This document shows positions 8,559 through 16,995 of a stretch of DNA of 29,062 nucleotides, in pieces (position 1 is the first letter of the stretch; the number at the start of each line of letters is the position of its first letter). The notes beneath the pieces are model-generated. The model was not told the origin of the DNA. It saw nothing but the letters and a program-made list of their open reading frames with translations, and ran no database searches. Both the position numbers and the translations under genes were made by a program. The stretch is from NCBI GenBank assembly GCA_964580465.1, contig CAZOKJ010000032.1, forward strand, positions 1 through 29,062, in the 5' to 3' direction. Source of the stretch: Taishania sp964580465 (GTDB lineage Bacteria; Bacteroidota; Bacteroidia; Flavobacteriales_D; Crocinitomicaceae).

Positions 8559-10181
8559 ATGTTATCAGTAAATAATCTTTCTCTTCAATTTGGAAAACGC
8601 GTTTTATTTGATGAAGTAAACGTTAAGTTTGTCAATGGAAACTGTTATGGTGTAATCGGTGCAAATGGTGCTGGGAAATCTACATTTTTAAAGATATTAA
8701 CAGGTGATCAAGATCCTACAACAGGAAGAGTAGAATTAGAGCCAGGTAAACGTTTGGCTGTATTAAAGCAAAATCACTTCGAATTTGATGCTTTCCCAGT
8801 TTTGCAAACTGTTATCATGGGACATAAGCGTTTGTACGATATTATGGTGGAAAAAGATGCTTTGTATGCCAAGCCTGATTTTTCTGATGAGGACGGAATG
8901 AGAACAGCTGAATTAGAAGCTGAATTTGCTGATCTTGAAGGCTGGAACGCTGAAACTGATGCAGCTACTTTGTTGAGTAACCTCGGAATTGATGAGTCGA
9001 AACATTATTTATTAATGGAAGAATTGTCAAACGATTTAAAAGTGCGCGTTTTGTTGGCACAAGCATTGTTTGGTAACCCAGATGTGCTAGTACTAGATGA
9101 GCCTACGAATGACTTGGATCTTCAAACAATTTCTTGGTTGGAAGATTTCTTGTTGGATTTTAAAAATACAGTTATTGTAGTTTCTCACGACCGTCACTTT
9201 TTAGACACGGTTTGTACACACATTTGTGATATCGATTTTGGAAAAATTAACTTGTTTACTGGTAACTATTCTTTCTGGTACCACAGTTCTCAGTTAGCAG
9301 CTAGACAACGTGCTGATAAGAATAAGAAAGCTGAAGAGAAGAAAAAAGAGTTGATGGAGTTTATCGCTCGTTTCTCTGCAAATGCGGCTAAGTCAAAACA
9401 AGCAACTTCAAGAAGAAAAATGTTGGACAATTTGGATATCGAGGAAATCCAACCTTCTTCTAGAAAATATCCTGGTATTACTTTCTACCAAGAAAGAGAG
9501 GCAGGAAACCAAATTTTAAATGTAGAAAATTTATCCGCTGTTTCGGATGGAGTTACGTTGTTTAAGGATGTGAATTTCATTGTCAATAAAGGGGATAAAA
9601 TTGCTTTCGTTTCAAATAACTCAATGGCTTTAACTGCTTTGTTTGAAATTTTAGCAGGTGAAGAAAAACCAGCAACTGGAGAGTTTTTATACGGAACAAC
9701 AATTATTCCATCTTATTTGCCAAATGACAATAGTAAGTACTTCTCTGAAAAATTACCTTTGATTGATTGGTTGAGACAATATGCTCAAACAGATGAAGAA
9801 AAAGAAGAGGTTTATTTGAGAACTTTCTTAGGTCGTATGTTGTTCACAGGGGAAGAAGCATTGAAAACTGCTAATGTATTGTCTGGTGGAGAAAAAGTGC
9901 GCTGCATGTTGTCTAAAATGATGTTGGCAAAAGGAAACTTGTTGTTGATGGATGAACCTACAAACCACTTGGACTTGGAGTCTATTACTGCCTTGAACAA
10001 TGGAATGAGCGAATTCCCAGGTACTATTTTATTTACTTCTCATGACCATGAGTTGGTGAACACTGTAGCAAATAGAATTATCGAAATTACTCCTAATGGC
10101 TTGATCGATAAGATGATGCCTTACGATGAATACTTAAAAGATGAAAAAATTCAGCAACAAAAAGCTGAAATGTATGCTTAG
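8559..10181 (+). CDS. ybiT: ABC-F family ATPase, YbiT type, with degenerate second P-loop
   Basis: 540-aa soluble ABC-F protein, colinear with E. coli YbiT (about 530 aa). ABC-F proteins bind the ribosomal E site and modulate translation. NBD1: Walker A GANGAGKST at 34-42, degenerate signature LSNDLK at 156-161, Walker B LDEPTNDLD from 179, H-loop SHD at 209-211. The linker (about 245-310) has the YbiT-like FIARFSANAAKSKQATSR segment. NBD2: the Walker A position reads VSNNSMALT (351-359) with no GK(S/T), and the Q-loop position (SYLPNDNSKYF) has no Gln, yet signature LSGGEK (441-446), Walker B DEPTNHLD (465-472) and SHD (494-496) are intact. One catalytic site is therefore probably altered. 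ATG 8559 is preferred over the upstream TTG that lies in the promoter. Monocistronic, followed by a strong terminator. Confidence 0.93.
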   Translation: MLSVNNLSLQFGKRVLFDEVNVKFVNGNCYGVIGANGAGKSTFLKILTGDQDPTTGRVELEPGKRLAVLKQNHFEFDAFPVLQTVIMGHKRLYDIMVEKDALYAKPDFSDEDGMRTAELEAEFADLEGWNAETDAATLLSNLGIDESKHYLLMEELSNDLKVRVLLAQALFGNPDVLVLDEPTNDLDLQTISWLEDFLLDFKNTVIVVSHDRHFLDTVCTHICDIDFGKINLFTGNYSFWYHSSQLAARQRADKNKKAEEKKKELMEFIARFSANAAKSKQATSRRKMLDNLDIEEIQPSSRKYPGITFYQEREAGNQILNVENLSAVSDGVTLFKDVNFIVNKGDKIAFVSNNSMALTALFEILAGEEKPATGEFLYGTTIIPSYLPNDNSKYFSEKLPLIDWLRQYAQTDEEKEEVYLRTFLGRMLFTGEEALKTANVLSGGEKVRCMLSKMMLAKGNLLLMDEPTNHLDLESITALNNGMSEFPGTILFTSHDHELVNTVANRIIEITPNGLIDKMMPYDEYLKDEKIQQQKAEMYA

Positions 10182-10214
10182 TTCTTTTTAAATTAAGCTT
10201 TTATAACCTTTGAG

Positions 10215-10250
10215 AGAGGATGTCCGATATTTTGGATATCCTCTTTTTTT
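10215..10250 (+). terminator. Rho-independent terminator after the ABC-F gene
   Basis: An 11-bp stem (AGAGGATGTCC at 10215-10225 with GGATATCCTCT at 10234-10244, one G-U pair), an 8-base loop and a run of seven T. Confidence 0.9.
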
Positions 10251-10303
10251 GATGTGATTTTGACAAAAACTCTTAAATATCCATTTTGTTCATAGGTTTT
10301 GAT

Positions 10304-10311
10304 TATTTTTG
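10304..10311 (+). promoter_or_regulatory. -7 element of the dCMP deaminase operon
   Basis: TATTTTTG fits TAnnTTTG. A TTTG at 10285-10288 could act as -33 box, but the 15-base spacing is short. The predicted leader of about 42 bases contains a 6-bp inverted repeat, GAATCG and CGATTC. Confidence 0.45.
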
Positions 10312-10357
10312 TATGTGTTGAATCGATAATGGATAAAACGATTCATAAATAAATGAC

Positions 10358-10792
10358 ATGATTGATACAAAAAAAAATAAACAACTAAGATACGATCTTG
10401 CTTACTTGAAAATGGCAAAAACGTGGTCAGAGTTGTCTCACTGTACGCGGAAAAAGGTTGGGGCAATTATCGTTAAAAATGATATGATTATTTCAGATGG
10501 TTACAATGGAACGCCTTCGGGATACGATAATTGTTGTGAAGACGACCAAGGTAACACGCATTGGTATGTACTACATGCCGAAGCAAATGCTATTTTGAAA
10601 GTGGCTAAATCAACCAATAACTGCGAAGGAGCAACTTTGTACCTGACATTATCACCTTGCAAGGATTGCAGTAAATTAATTTTACAAGCAGGAATTAAAC
10701 GTGTAGTTTATTCGCGAGATTACAAAGACATTGAAGGAGTGCATTTTTTGAAAAACTCTGGAATTGATGTCGTACAACTTGATGAACAATAA
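10358..10792 (+). CDS. dCMP deaminase (deoxycytidylate deaminase, ComEB type)
   Basis: 144-aa zinc-dependent deaminase that converts dCMP to dUMP for dTMP synthesis. Zinc and catalytic motifs: HAE at 73-75 (His ligand, Glu proton shuttle) and PCKDC at 100-104 (two Cys ligands). The NGTPSG segment (50-55) is typical of the deoxycytidylate deaminase group as opposed to cytidine or riboflavin deaminases. An earlier ATG at 10353 stops after two codons, so 10358 is the start. The stop codon overlaps the next start (TAATG), making it translationally coupled to the protease gene; the association is common in Bacteroidota as far as I recall, without a known functional reason. Confidence 0.93.
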   Translation: MIDTKKNKQLRYDLAYLKMAKTWSELSHCTRKKVGAIIVKNDMIISDGYNGTPSGYDNCCEDDQGNTHWYVLHAEANAILKVAKSTNNCEGATLYLTLSPCKDCSKLILQAGIKRVVYSRDYKDIEGVHFLKNSGIDVVQLDEQ

Positions 10793-12387
10793 TGGAACAA
10801 AATAGTAATTTACGTATTTGGACGCCAATATTAATTGGGGTCGCATTGGCCTTAGGTGTGTTTTTTGGTAGAAAAATGGCTAGTCCTAACTTTGCAAACT
10901 TGGGTGGTCGCGCAAGTTATGGAAATGCAAGTTCACAAAAAATACAAGATATCTTAGATATTATCGATCAAAATTATGTGGACAGCGTCAACCGTGAAGA
11001 TTTGCTCGAGAAAACAATAAGCGATATGTTGCATACCTTGGACCCTCATTCCAACTATATTTCAGCAAAGGATTTAGAACGAATGAACGAACAAATAAAA
11101 GGTGAGTTTTCTGGAATTGGAGTACGGTTTTTTATTATCCGAGATACCATTTGTGTTACCAATGTTATTGAACAATCTCCTTCTCAAAGAGCAGGTGTCT
11201 TGGCTGGAGATAAAATCATAGCTGTAGACGGTAAAGCAGTAGCTGGCGTGAAAATAAGCAATGACAGCGTGATGACAAAATTGAAAGGTCCTGCTAACAC
11301 TACTGTAAACGTAACTATTTTACGTGATGGTAAACAGATAAAAACAAGCATCGTTCGTGGTCAAATTCCAATTCATTCAGTGATAGCAGCAATTATGCTC
11401 AATAAAGAGGTTGGTTTTATTAAAATTGATCAGTTCTCTGTTACAACTGCAGAAGAATTCAAAAAAGCTGCTAAACAGTTGAAAGCTCAAGGAATGACGA
11501 AGTTGGTTTTAGATTTGAGAAACAACGCTGGTGGAGTTATGCAAAGTGCAACAAAATTAGTGGATGAATTTTTGGCAACAAACAAAGTCATTGTTTCTAC
11601 TAAAGGACAAAATTCTAAGGAACGTATTTATAAGTCAACAAGTGTTGGAATGATGGAAGATATGCCAGTAGTTGTGTTGATTAATGAAAATTCTGCTTCA
11701 GCTAGTGAGATTGTGGCAGGTGCTTTGCAAGATAATGATCGAGCGACCATTGTTGGAAGACGTAGTTTTGGAAAAGGATTGGTGCAAGAGGATATTACGT
11801 TGCGTGACAATAGTAGTTTACGTTTAACTGTTGCGCGCTACTATACGCCAACGGGTAGAAGTATCCAAAAACCTTACAACGGAAACATGGAAGATTATTA
11901 CCATGAAAGTTCGGATCGTTATGACAAAGGAGAATTGTATGCCCCAGATTCAACCTTGTTTGTAGATTCATTGAAATTTACAACGCCAAAAGGTAAAGTA
12001 GTGTACGGTGGAGGAGGTATCATGCCAGATGTTTTTGTGCCTTTGGATACTACTGGAAGTAGTTGGTTGTTAACGCAGTTGCGCTATACAATGACATTCC
12101 AAGCTTATGCCTTTGATTATGCAAATGGCAAGTATAAAAAATGGAAAAATCCAAGTGAGTACAATGCTACTTTCCAAGTGACAGATGCTTTGGTAGCTGA
12201 TTTCATTAAGTTTAGCGAAAAAGAATTCAAAGTAAGATCAAACGCACAAGATTTAAAAACAAGCAAAGATCTTATTAAGTTGTTGTTAAAAGCTGAAATT
12301 GCCCGTCAAATCTGGACTGAAAATGGTTTTTACACCGTTATGTCAACAGCGGATAAAGAAGTGTTAAAAGCATTGAAATTATTTTAA
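10792..12387 (+). CDS. C-terminal processing protease, S41 family (CtpA/Prc type)
   Basis: 531 aa. An N-terminal membrane anchor (about 9-26) is followed by a helical segment, a PDZ domain (about 105-190; IEQSPSQRAGVLAGDKIIAVDG) and an S41A peptidase domain (about 205-360). The likely catalytic dyad is Ser303 in NSASASE and Lys328 in SFGKG, 25 residues apart as in E. coli Prc (S430/K455); Asp314 is also conserved. It cleaves periplasmic substrates from C-terminal tails, usually non-polar. The C-terminal extension (about 365-531) is typical of the longer Bacteroidota forms. Its start overlaps the dCMP deaminase stop by one base and its stop is 3 bp before the next gene. Confidence 0.94.
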   Translation: MEQNSNLRIWTPILIGVALALGVFFGRKMASPNFANLGGRASYGNASSQKIQDILDIIDQNYVDSVNREDLLEKTISDMLHTLDPHSNYISAKDLERMNEQIKGEFSGIGVRFFIIRDTICVTNVIEQSPSQRAGVLAGDKIIAVDGKAVAGVKISNDSVMTKLKGPANTTVNVTILRDGKQIKTSIVRGQIPIHSVIAAIMLNKEVGFIKIDQFSVTTAEEFKKAAKQLKAQGMTKLVLDLRNNAGGVMQSATKLVDEFLATNKVIVSTKGQNSKERIYKSTSVGMMEDMPVVVLINENSASASEIVAGALQDNDRATIVGRRSFGKGLVQEDITLRDNSSLRLTVARYYTPTGRSIQKPYNGNMEDYYHESSDRYDKGELYAPDSTLFVDSLKFTTPKGKVVYGGGGIMPDVFVPLDTTGSSWLLTQLRYTMTFQAYAFDYANGKYKKWKNPSEYNATFQVTDALVADFIKFSEKEFKVRSNAQDLKTSKDLIKLLLKAEIARQIWTENGFYTVMSTADKEVLKALKLF

Positions 12388-12390
12388 ATC

Positions 12391-13884
12391 ATGAGGTACT
12401 ACTCACAAAACCAACTATGTGAATTATTCCACGAGCAATTTGATTGGAATAAGTTGGATGTGTACCTTCAAGCGACATCAGATGTTGAATTACAGGCATT
12501 TATCAATCATTTAAAACAGCCAAATGCCATTGTTTTTACCGCTTGGGTAGAACAATGGCAAGATTTATTTGATTTGTTGCTAAAATCAAGTGCTATTAGC
12601 ATAAACAATGATCCTTTGAGGTTAAAAGAACATGCTTTATTTGAACCTTTTAAAGCATTTGTTAGCCCATTTTTAGGAAAAATTTTACTTAGACAACTAA
12701 CAGAAGGAGTTGCTTCTTCTTTAACTTTTATCTCCCTTTTGTCACCAAGTTATCGTTATGAGGTAGAGAGTGGTTTGTTAGGGTCTTTAAAAACAAAAGT
12801 TAATCGTTTAACGTCATTAGTTGACCAACAAACGTGGTCGGATGCTCAGTGGGGCGCTCAATTGGATAGCATTGCGAGTGATCATGTGATTCACATAATC
12901 AATGAGTTTTCTGATGCAACCTATAGTTTGAAAATGCAATATGTTGAAACGATTATTGCTTTGGCAAAAGCTTCAAACGTTCCAACAAAAGTGGCTAATT
13001 GGTTGCTCAATCAATTACAAAAAATCCGACTGCATACAGAGCATCAAGAACAAATAAAAGCATATAAAACTTATTTGTTGACGCACAAAATGCAAAGTGT
13101 TAAAAAAACACCCAAAAAGCGCATTGTTGTAACTTCCATGAGTAGATGGTATTGGTTTGGTTTCGTTGCCTTATTATTTGGAATAGTAGTTTGGATGGAA
13201 TCATGGTCTGCTTTTGACAACGAAACCATTGAAGAGTTGCCGTCTTCATTTACTGCTTTGACGAAAGTAGAGCGTCAACGTGCTGATTCTTTGATTAAAA
13301 CGATGCAAGATCCTGTTATTTTTCAATTTGATGATGAGGTTGATTGGATAGAAGGAGAAGAATTGTATATTGAAAAGGCCTTTACTTTTGACAATTCTAA
13401 GGTTGAGCGATTCTACAATATGTGGGATGAATACGTTCAAAACAAAGCAACAAAAACAGATTGTTCACAGGCAACAATTTCGTACAACAAAGCAAGTTTA
13501 CCCAAAGGTTTTTCCAAATTAGCAACCAAAAAAGAAGGGAAATTGTCTGAATTAGAAAACAATTCTAACAAAACGATTCAATTAATTGTCTATCAACAAA
13601 ATAAACCAGAAGCATATTACCAGTTGTTGTTGCCTGGGGAAAAAATAACTTTTAAATTGGAAAAAGATGATTTTTTAGGAATAATTTGTGGAGAACAACC
13701 CATTGAATACCAATCATCAACAGTTGTTTTTTGCCAATTTGATGAGTTGACAAAAGAAACGCTTCAAACATTTTACCGTATTTATGAAGACTCAAATTCT
13801 TATTATTTTCAGTTAGAAGGAACATCAGCGAATGATTTTCAGCTAAACGATTTTTCAGGTTATTTGATAAAATTACGAAAATAA
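12391..13884 (+). CDS. Hypothetical single-pass membrane protein
   Basis: 497 aa, not recognised. The N-terminal 250 residues are predicted mostly helical and hydrophilic. A basic stretch (KKTPKKRIVV, about 238-247) precedes one transmembrane segment at about 252-268 (WYWFGFVALLFGIVVWM). The positive-inside rule then suggests a cytoplasmic N-terminal half and a periplasmic C-terminal half (270-497), which looks beta-rich. There is no signal peptide and no motif I know. It starts 3 bp after the protease stop codon, so it is cotranscribed and could be a partner or regulator of that protease, but this is inference from position only. Confidence 0.8.
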   Translation: MRYYSQNQLCELFHEQFDWNKLDVYLQATSDVELQAFINHLKQPNAIVFTAWVEQWQDLFDLLLKSSAISINNDPLRLKEHALFEPFKAFVSPFLGKILLRQLTEGVASSLTFISLLSPSYRYEVESGLLGSLKTKVNRLTSLVDQQTWSDAQWGAQLDSIASDHVIHIINEFSDATYSLKMQYVETIIALAKASNVPTKVANWLLNQLQKIRLHTEHQEQIKAYKTYLLTHKMQSVKKTPKKRIVVTSMSRWYWFGFVALLFGIVVWMESWSAFDNETIEELPSSFTALTKVERQRADSLIKTMQDPVIFQFDDEVDWIEGEELYIEKAFTFDNSKVERFYNMWDEYVQNKATKTDCSQATISYNKASLPKGFSKLATKKEGKLSELENNSNKTIQLIVYQQNKPEAYYQLLLPGEKITFKLEKDDFLGIICGEQPIEYQSSTVVFCQFDELTKETLQTFYRIYEDSNSYYFQLEGTSANDFQLNDFSGYLIKLRK

Positions 13885-13917
13885 CAACTTAATACGGTTC
13901 TTTTCAAGGACAATTTG

Positions 13918-13925
13918 TAACTTTG
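13918..13925 (+). promoter_or_regulatory. -7 element of the rpe operon
   Basis: TAACTTTG is a perfect TAnnTTTG match, 19 bases before the rpe ATG. No TTTG is present at the -33 position. Confidence 0.55.
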
Positions 13926-13944
13926 TATTAAATTAAAATTAGAT

Positions 13945-14595
13945 ATGGGACATATTATTTCACCTTCAGTACTTTCTTGTGATTTTGCCAACATTCAGTG
14001 CGATGTTGAAATGATTAATCAATCAACGGCAGATTGGTTTCATGTGGATGTAATGGATGGAGTGTTTGTGCCAAATATCTCTTTCGGTTTTCCTGTGGTT
14101 AGTGCTATTAAAAAACATGCTACTAAACCTTTAGATGTGCATTTAATGATTGTAAATCCAGATCAATACATCGAGGAGTTTAAAAATGCAGGTGCTGATT
14201 GGTTAACTGTTCATTACGAAGCTTGTACACATTTGCATCGAACTATTCAGGTGATTAAATCGCACGGAATGAAAGCTGGAGTGGCGTTAAATCCTCACAC
14301 ACCAGTTGCTGTTTTAGAAGATATTATTCAAGAACTAGACTTGGTGTTAATCATGTCAGTTAATCCAGGTTTTGGTGGTCAAAAATTCATTTCACACGCT
14401 TTGGATAAAGTTAAAAAGTTAAAAGAATTAATTGTAAAATCGGAATCTAAAGCATTAATTGAAGTTGACGGAGGAGTAAATTTAGAAACAGGAAAACAAT
14501 TGTTAGAAGCTGGAGCTGATGCTTTGGTAGCTGGTAGTTTTGTGTTTAATTCTGAAAACCCAACGCAGACTGTTCAAGCGTTAAAAGATTTGTAA
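13945..14595 (+). CDS. rpe: Ribulose-phosphate 3-epimerase
   Basis: 216-aa TIM-barrel enzyme interconverting D-ribulose 5-phosphate and D-xylulose 5-phosphate in the pentose phosphate pathway. Metal and catalytic residues are in place: His33, Asp35 (FHVDVMDG), His66 (DVHLMI) and Asp175 (EVDGG). The phosphate-binding GFGGQKF loop follows SVNPG at 138-142. Length and ends are normal. First gene of a likely run with the DinB-like gene (8-bp gap) and two envelope genes. Confidence 0.97.
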   Translation: MGHIISPSVLSCDFANIQCDVEMINQSTADWFHVDVMDGVFVPNISFGFPVVSAIKKHATKPLDVHLMIVNPDQYIEEFKNAGADWLTVHYEACTHLHRTIQVIKSHGMKAGVALNPHTPVAVLEDIIQELDLVLIMSVNPGFGGQKFISHALDKVKKLKELIVKSESKALIEVDGGVNLETGKQLLEAGADALVAGSFVFNSENPTQTVQALKDL

Positions 14596-14603
14596 GCATT
14601 TTT

Positions 14604-15047
14604 ATGCAAGTTTTTTTTATTTCAGCTTTTGAATTTGACTTTCAGCAAAATAAAGAGTTAATTGCCTTTGTTGAAAAATCGGATTTAACAATGAATCCTG
14701 AAATTAGAAAACATATTTGTCACATCATTAATGCACATTATATCTGGTTGCAACGATTGGACCAACAAAAAATTGAATCTGATTTGTGGGATGATTTGCC
14801 TTTTTACTCGTGGGAAAAGTTAACTTCTGAAAATGCGGCTCAAACCCACCTGTTTGTAATGAATCATGATTTAGCTTCTTTTGTAAGTTACGAAGATGAA
14901 GGGGCAATCGTTACACGTCAAAATTGTACAGTTTTATACCATATTTTACAGCATTCGGTTCATCATAGAGCGATTATTTATCAGCTGTTGAAAGAAAATG
15001 GCTCGATTTATGTAGGGAAAGAGTATATAGATTGGCAAAAAACGTAA
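14604..15047 (+). CDS. DinB-like metal-binding four-helix protein
   Basis: 147 aa, predicted all-helical. It fits the DinB/YfiT-like family: an IRKHICHIINAHYIWLQRL helix with His45, and near the C-terminus YHILQHSVHHRAIIYQLL with His117 and His121, the three-His metal site of the fold. Members include bacillithiol and mycothiol S-transferases as well as many of unknown function; this one cannot be assigned a thiol. It lies 8 bp after rpe and is probably cotranscribed. Confidence 0.78.
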   Translation: MQVFFISAFEFDFQQNKELIAFVEKSDLTMNPEIRKHICHIINAHYIWLQRLDQQKIESDLWDDLPFYSWEKLTSENAAQTHLFVMNHDLASFVSYEDEGAIVTRQNCTVLYHILQHSVHHRAIIYQLLKENGSIYVGKEYIDWQKT

Positions 15048-15088
15048 CTTTTTTCGTCAATTTCGTTGAATAATAAGAGAAACGTAGT

Positions 15089-16144
15089 ATGAAACATATT
15101 AGCATCTTTTTAATGTTGTTGTTCTTTGCATGGAATGTGCAAGGACAAGATTTGGCTTCAAAGGAACAAGAACTTGTTGAATTGCTAGATAAATTACGTG
15201 CTGCAAAAGATGATGCAGAAAAAGGAAAAGCTAATATTGCGTTTAAAAAATCGTTGGAACAAGCAATGCTAATGACTGGTGCCTTTGATTACCCGTTCTC
15301 TCAATTAAAAACATTGGGAACGATTAAAAGCCCAGATAATTATTTCCGACTGTTTAATTGGAACATCGAAAAAGACGATTATACTCAAACCTACTATTGT
15401 TATATTTTATTGTACGATGATAAAAAGAAAGAATATAAAACGATTGAATTAAAAGACAATAGTTTTATGCTTCCACAAAAGCCGACTGAAATTTTAGAAG
15501 CAACAGACTGGTATGGAGCTCTTTATTATCGAATTATTCCTATGAAAAAAGGAAGTAAAACTTTGTACACAGTTTTAGGTTGGGATGGCAATAACTCGGC
15601 TAGTACGATGAAAGTGATTGATGTTTTCAACTTTGTTGGTAACACTGTAAAGTTAGGAAGTCCAGTTTTTAGAATGCCCAAGGAAACACACAAACGCATC
15701 TTTTTTGAGTTTGCAAAGAAAACAACGATGCATTTGAATTATGAAGAAAAATACCAGCGCATTATTTTTGATCATTTGGCACCAGAATCTCCAGCGTTGG
15801 CTGGTATGTATTCTATGTATTTGCCTGATTTATCCAACGATGCTTTTGTCTTAAAAGATGGTAAATGGTACTTCGTAGAAGATGTAATTGGCGTGAATGA
15901 AAAAGGAGATGATGTGATTACGGTATCTTATTTTGATGAAAAATCGGGACAAATAAAAGAACGTAAGCTTAAAAACAAATGGCAAGAACCTTCTAATACA
16001 CACGTAGCAACTACACCTGAGGAACAAGAAAAACAGGTTGAAAAGAAACAGAATGAAGCAAAGAAATCTGGTAAAAAGCCGAAGAAAAATCCTCAAAGCT
16101 ACAATCCGGTTAATTCAAGTTTAAAAAAAGGTAAGAAACGTTAA
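15089..16144 (+). CDS. Conserved secreted protein of unknown function
   Basis: 351 aa. A Sec signal peptide (about 1-19, ending NVQGQ) is followed by a charged helix (24-55) and a long beta-rich region with many aromatic residues (about 60-290). The last 50 residues (about 300-351) are Lys/Glu-rich, low in complexity and end with KKGKKR, which looks disordered. No enzymatic motif recognised. It is separated by one base from the GldL-like membrane protein gene, so the two are translationally adjacent and may function together at the envelope. Confidence 0.8.
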   Translation: MKHISIFLMLLFFAWNVQGQDLASKEQELVELLDKLRAAKDDAEKGKANIAFKKSLEQAMLMTGAFDYPFSQLKTLGTIKSPDNYFRLFNWNIEKDDYTQTYYCYILLYDDKKKEYKTIELKDNSFMLPQKPTEILEATDWYGALYYRIIPMKKGSKTLYTVLGWDGNNSASTMKVIDVFNFVGNTVKLGSPVFRMPKETHKRIFFEFAKKTTMHLNYEEKYQRIIFDHLAPESPALAGMYSMYLPDLSNDAFVLKDGKWYFVEDVIGVNEKGDDVITVSYFDEKSGQIKERKLKNKWQEPSNTHVATTPEEQEKQVEKKQNEAKKSGKKPKKNPQSYNPVNSSLKKGKKR

Positions 16145-16145
16145 T

Positions 16146-16517
16146 ATGAAGATTATTCGTCGTTTATCTCAAGTGTTGTTTGCTTTAGCATTTGTCTTAA
16201 TTTTTAGTGCTTTTTTTAATGTGTCGATTCCATTTTTAACTCAAAATCAGGTTTTTATTGGAATTATTCTTTTGGGCGCATTGGCACAGGTGTTGAATTT
16301 AATTAATGCAGAGGACAGTAAGGATAATACAACTTACACCATTGTTTATTGGATAGGAGCGATTGTTGTCTTAATAGGCTTAGGTTTTAAAGTGCTTCAT
16401 TGGCCTGGAGCGTTAATACTTATCATTGCTGGATTGGCTATTCTTCTTTTTTCACTTTTGATGCCTAAGAAAAAGAAAAAGCAGACGGACGATTCAGATA
16501 TTTTGGATAATTTTTAA
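16146..16517 (+). CDS. GldL-like small polytopic membrane protein
   Basis: 123 aa with about four transmembrane segments (about 8-25, 36-52, 66-82 and 90-108). The motif FKVLHWPGA (about 81-89) is the hallmark of the GldL transmembrane domain family; in GldL it belongs to the proton-driven motor of gliding and type 9 secretion. This protein lacks the long cytoplasmic region of true GldL and has no gldM neighbour, so it is a domain relative, not GldL. It ends in a basic then acidic tail (KKKKK then DDSDILDNF). The start lies one base after the preceding stop codon. Confidence 0.72.
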   Translation: MKIIRRLSQVLFALAFVLIFSAFFNVSIPFLTQNQVFIGIILLGALAQVLNLINAEDSKDNTTYTIVYWIGAIVVLIGLGFKVLHWPGALILIIAGLAILLFSLLMPKKKKKQTDDSDILDNF

Positions 16518-16555
16518 TTTAATTAATCAAAACTTGTAGGATGTCAACAATTAGT

Positions 16556-16669
16556 TTAATTCTTCCCGTATTTCTTACATTTTATGCCTAGCTCCTCACG
16601 CTCTTTCTTAAAGTGAAGTTTGCAAGTCTTTTCATCTGGAAACAATTCACTAAATTCATGTATTCTCAT
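16556..16669 (-). pseudogene. IS1595-type transposase N-terminal remnant
   Basis: A 37-codon open frame whose translation (MRIHEFSELFPDEKTCKLHF, continuing KKEREELGIKCKKYGKN) resembles the N-terminal zinc-ribbon region of IS1595-family transposases: a short helix, F-P-D-E-x-x-C and then a (V/I)xCxxC knuckle. The second Cys of the knuckle reads Tyr here and a stop follows, so only the beginning of a gene of about 300 codons remains. It is a decayed trace of an earlier insertion in the gap behind the GldL-like gene. Confidence 0.65.
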
Positions 16670-16697
16670 ACCCAATTATTAAACAAAAATCGAATAG

Positions 16698-16723
16698 GTA
16701 AACGTAATCTATTTACGGTTTAC
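16698..16723. repeat. Hairpin-forming inverted repeat
   Basis: GTAAACGTAA (16698-16707) pairs with TTACGGTTTAC (16713-16723): ten base pairs, one bulged G (16717) and a five-base loop. There is no T-run after it, so it does not look like a terminator. Confidence 0.6.
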
Positions 16724-16787
16724 AAATTTTGTGGTATGAAAGCGACGATTCAAATAATTCTTATAGGGTAAACGCATTTTGGCTGCA

Positions 16788-16804
16788 TGACCTTGAAAAG
16801 GTCA
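16788..16804. repeat. Hairpin-forming inverted repeat
   Basis: Perfect 7-bp stem TGACCTT/AAGGTCA around the loop GAA. Not followed by a T-run. Confidence 0.6.
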
Positions 16805-16995
16805 AATATTTGTAACCCATGGCAACACCACGGGCGAGAAATAAAAGAATAAATCCGTTTTGGCGTGTGTTTTTGTTACGTAGCAACCGACCAAAGGGAG
16901 CTCACGAACACTTTAATAAAAAATTAATATGAAGTGAGTAATATAAAAACCATGACAAAACAGTAAAAAGTAGAGAATTCAATAATTACAGAAAA

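Larger units (their letters stand above)
16670..16995. other. Intergenic region with hairpins, no confident gene
   Basis: Holds two strong hairpins (16698-16723 and 16788-16804), a near-direct repeat ATAGGTAAACG (16694-16704) and ATAGGGTAAACG (16763-16774), and a weak 37-codon ORF (16819-16932; MATPRARNKRINPFWR at its start, very basic) with no promoter or ribosome site. GTAAC (16812-16816) and GTTAC (16875-16879) could pair and enclose it. It may be the rest of the IS1595-type insertion or a structured RNA. Nothing here can be assigned with confidence. Confidence 0.5.

Noticed and set aside
11628..11810. 60-codon minus-strand frame inside the S41 protease
   Set aside because: Shadow frame across the catalytic region; no start context.
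16819..16932. 37-codon very basic ORF (starts MATPRARNKR)
   Set aside because: No promoter, no ribosome site, no family recognised and overlaps possible RNA pairing; kept only as part of the intergenic entry.
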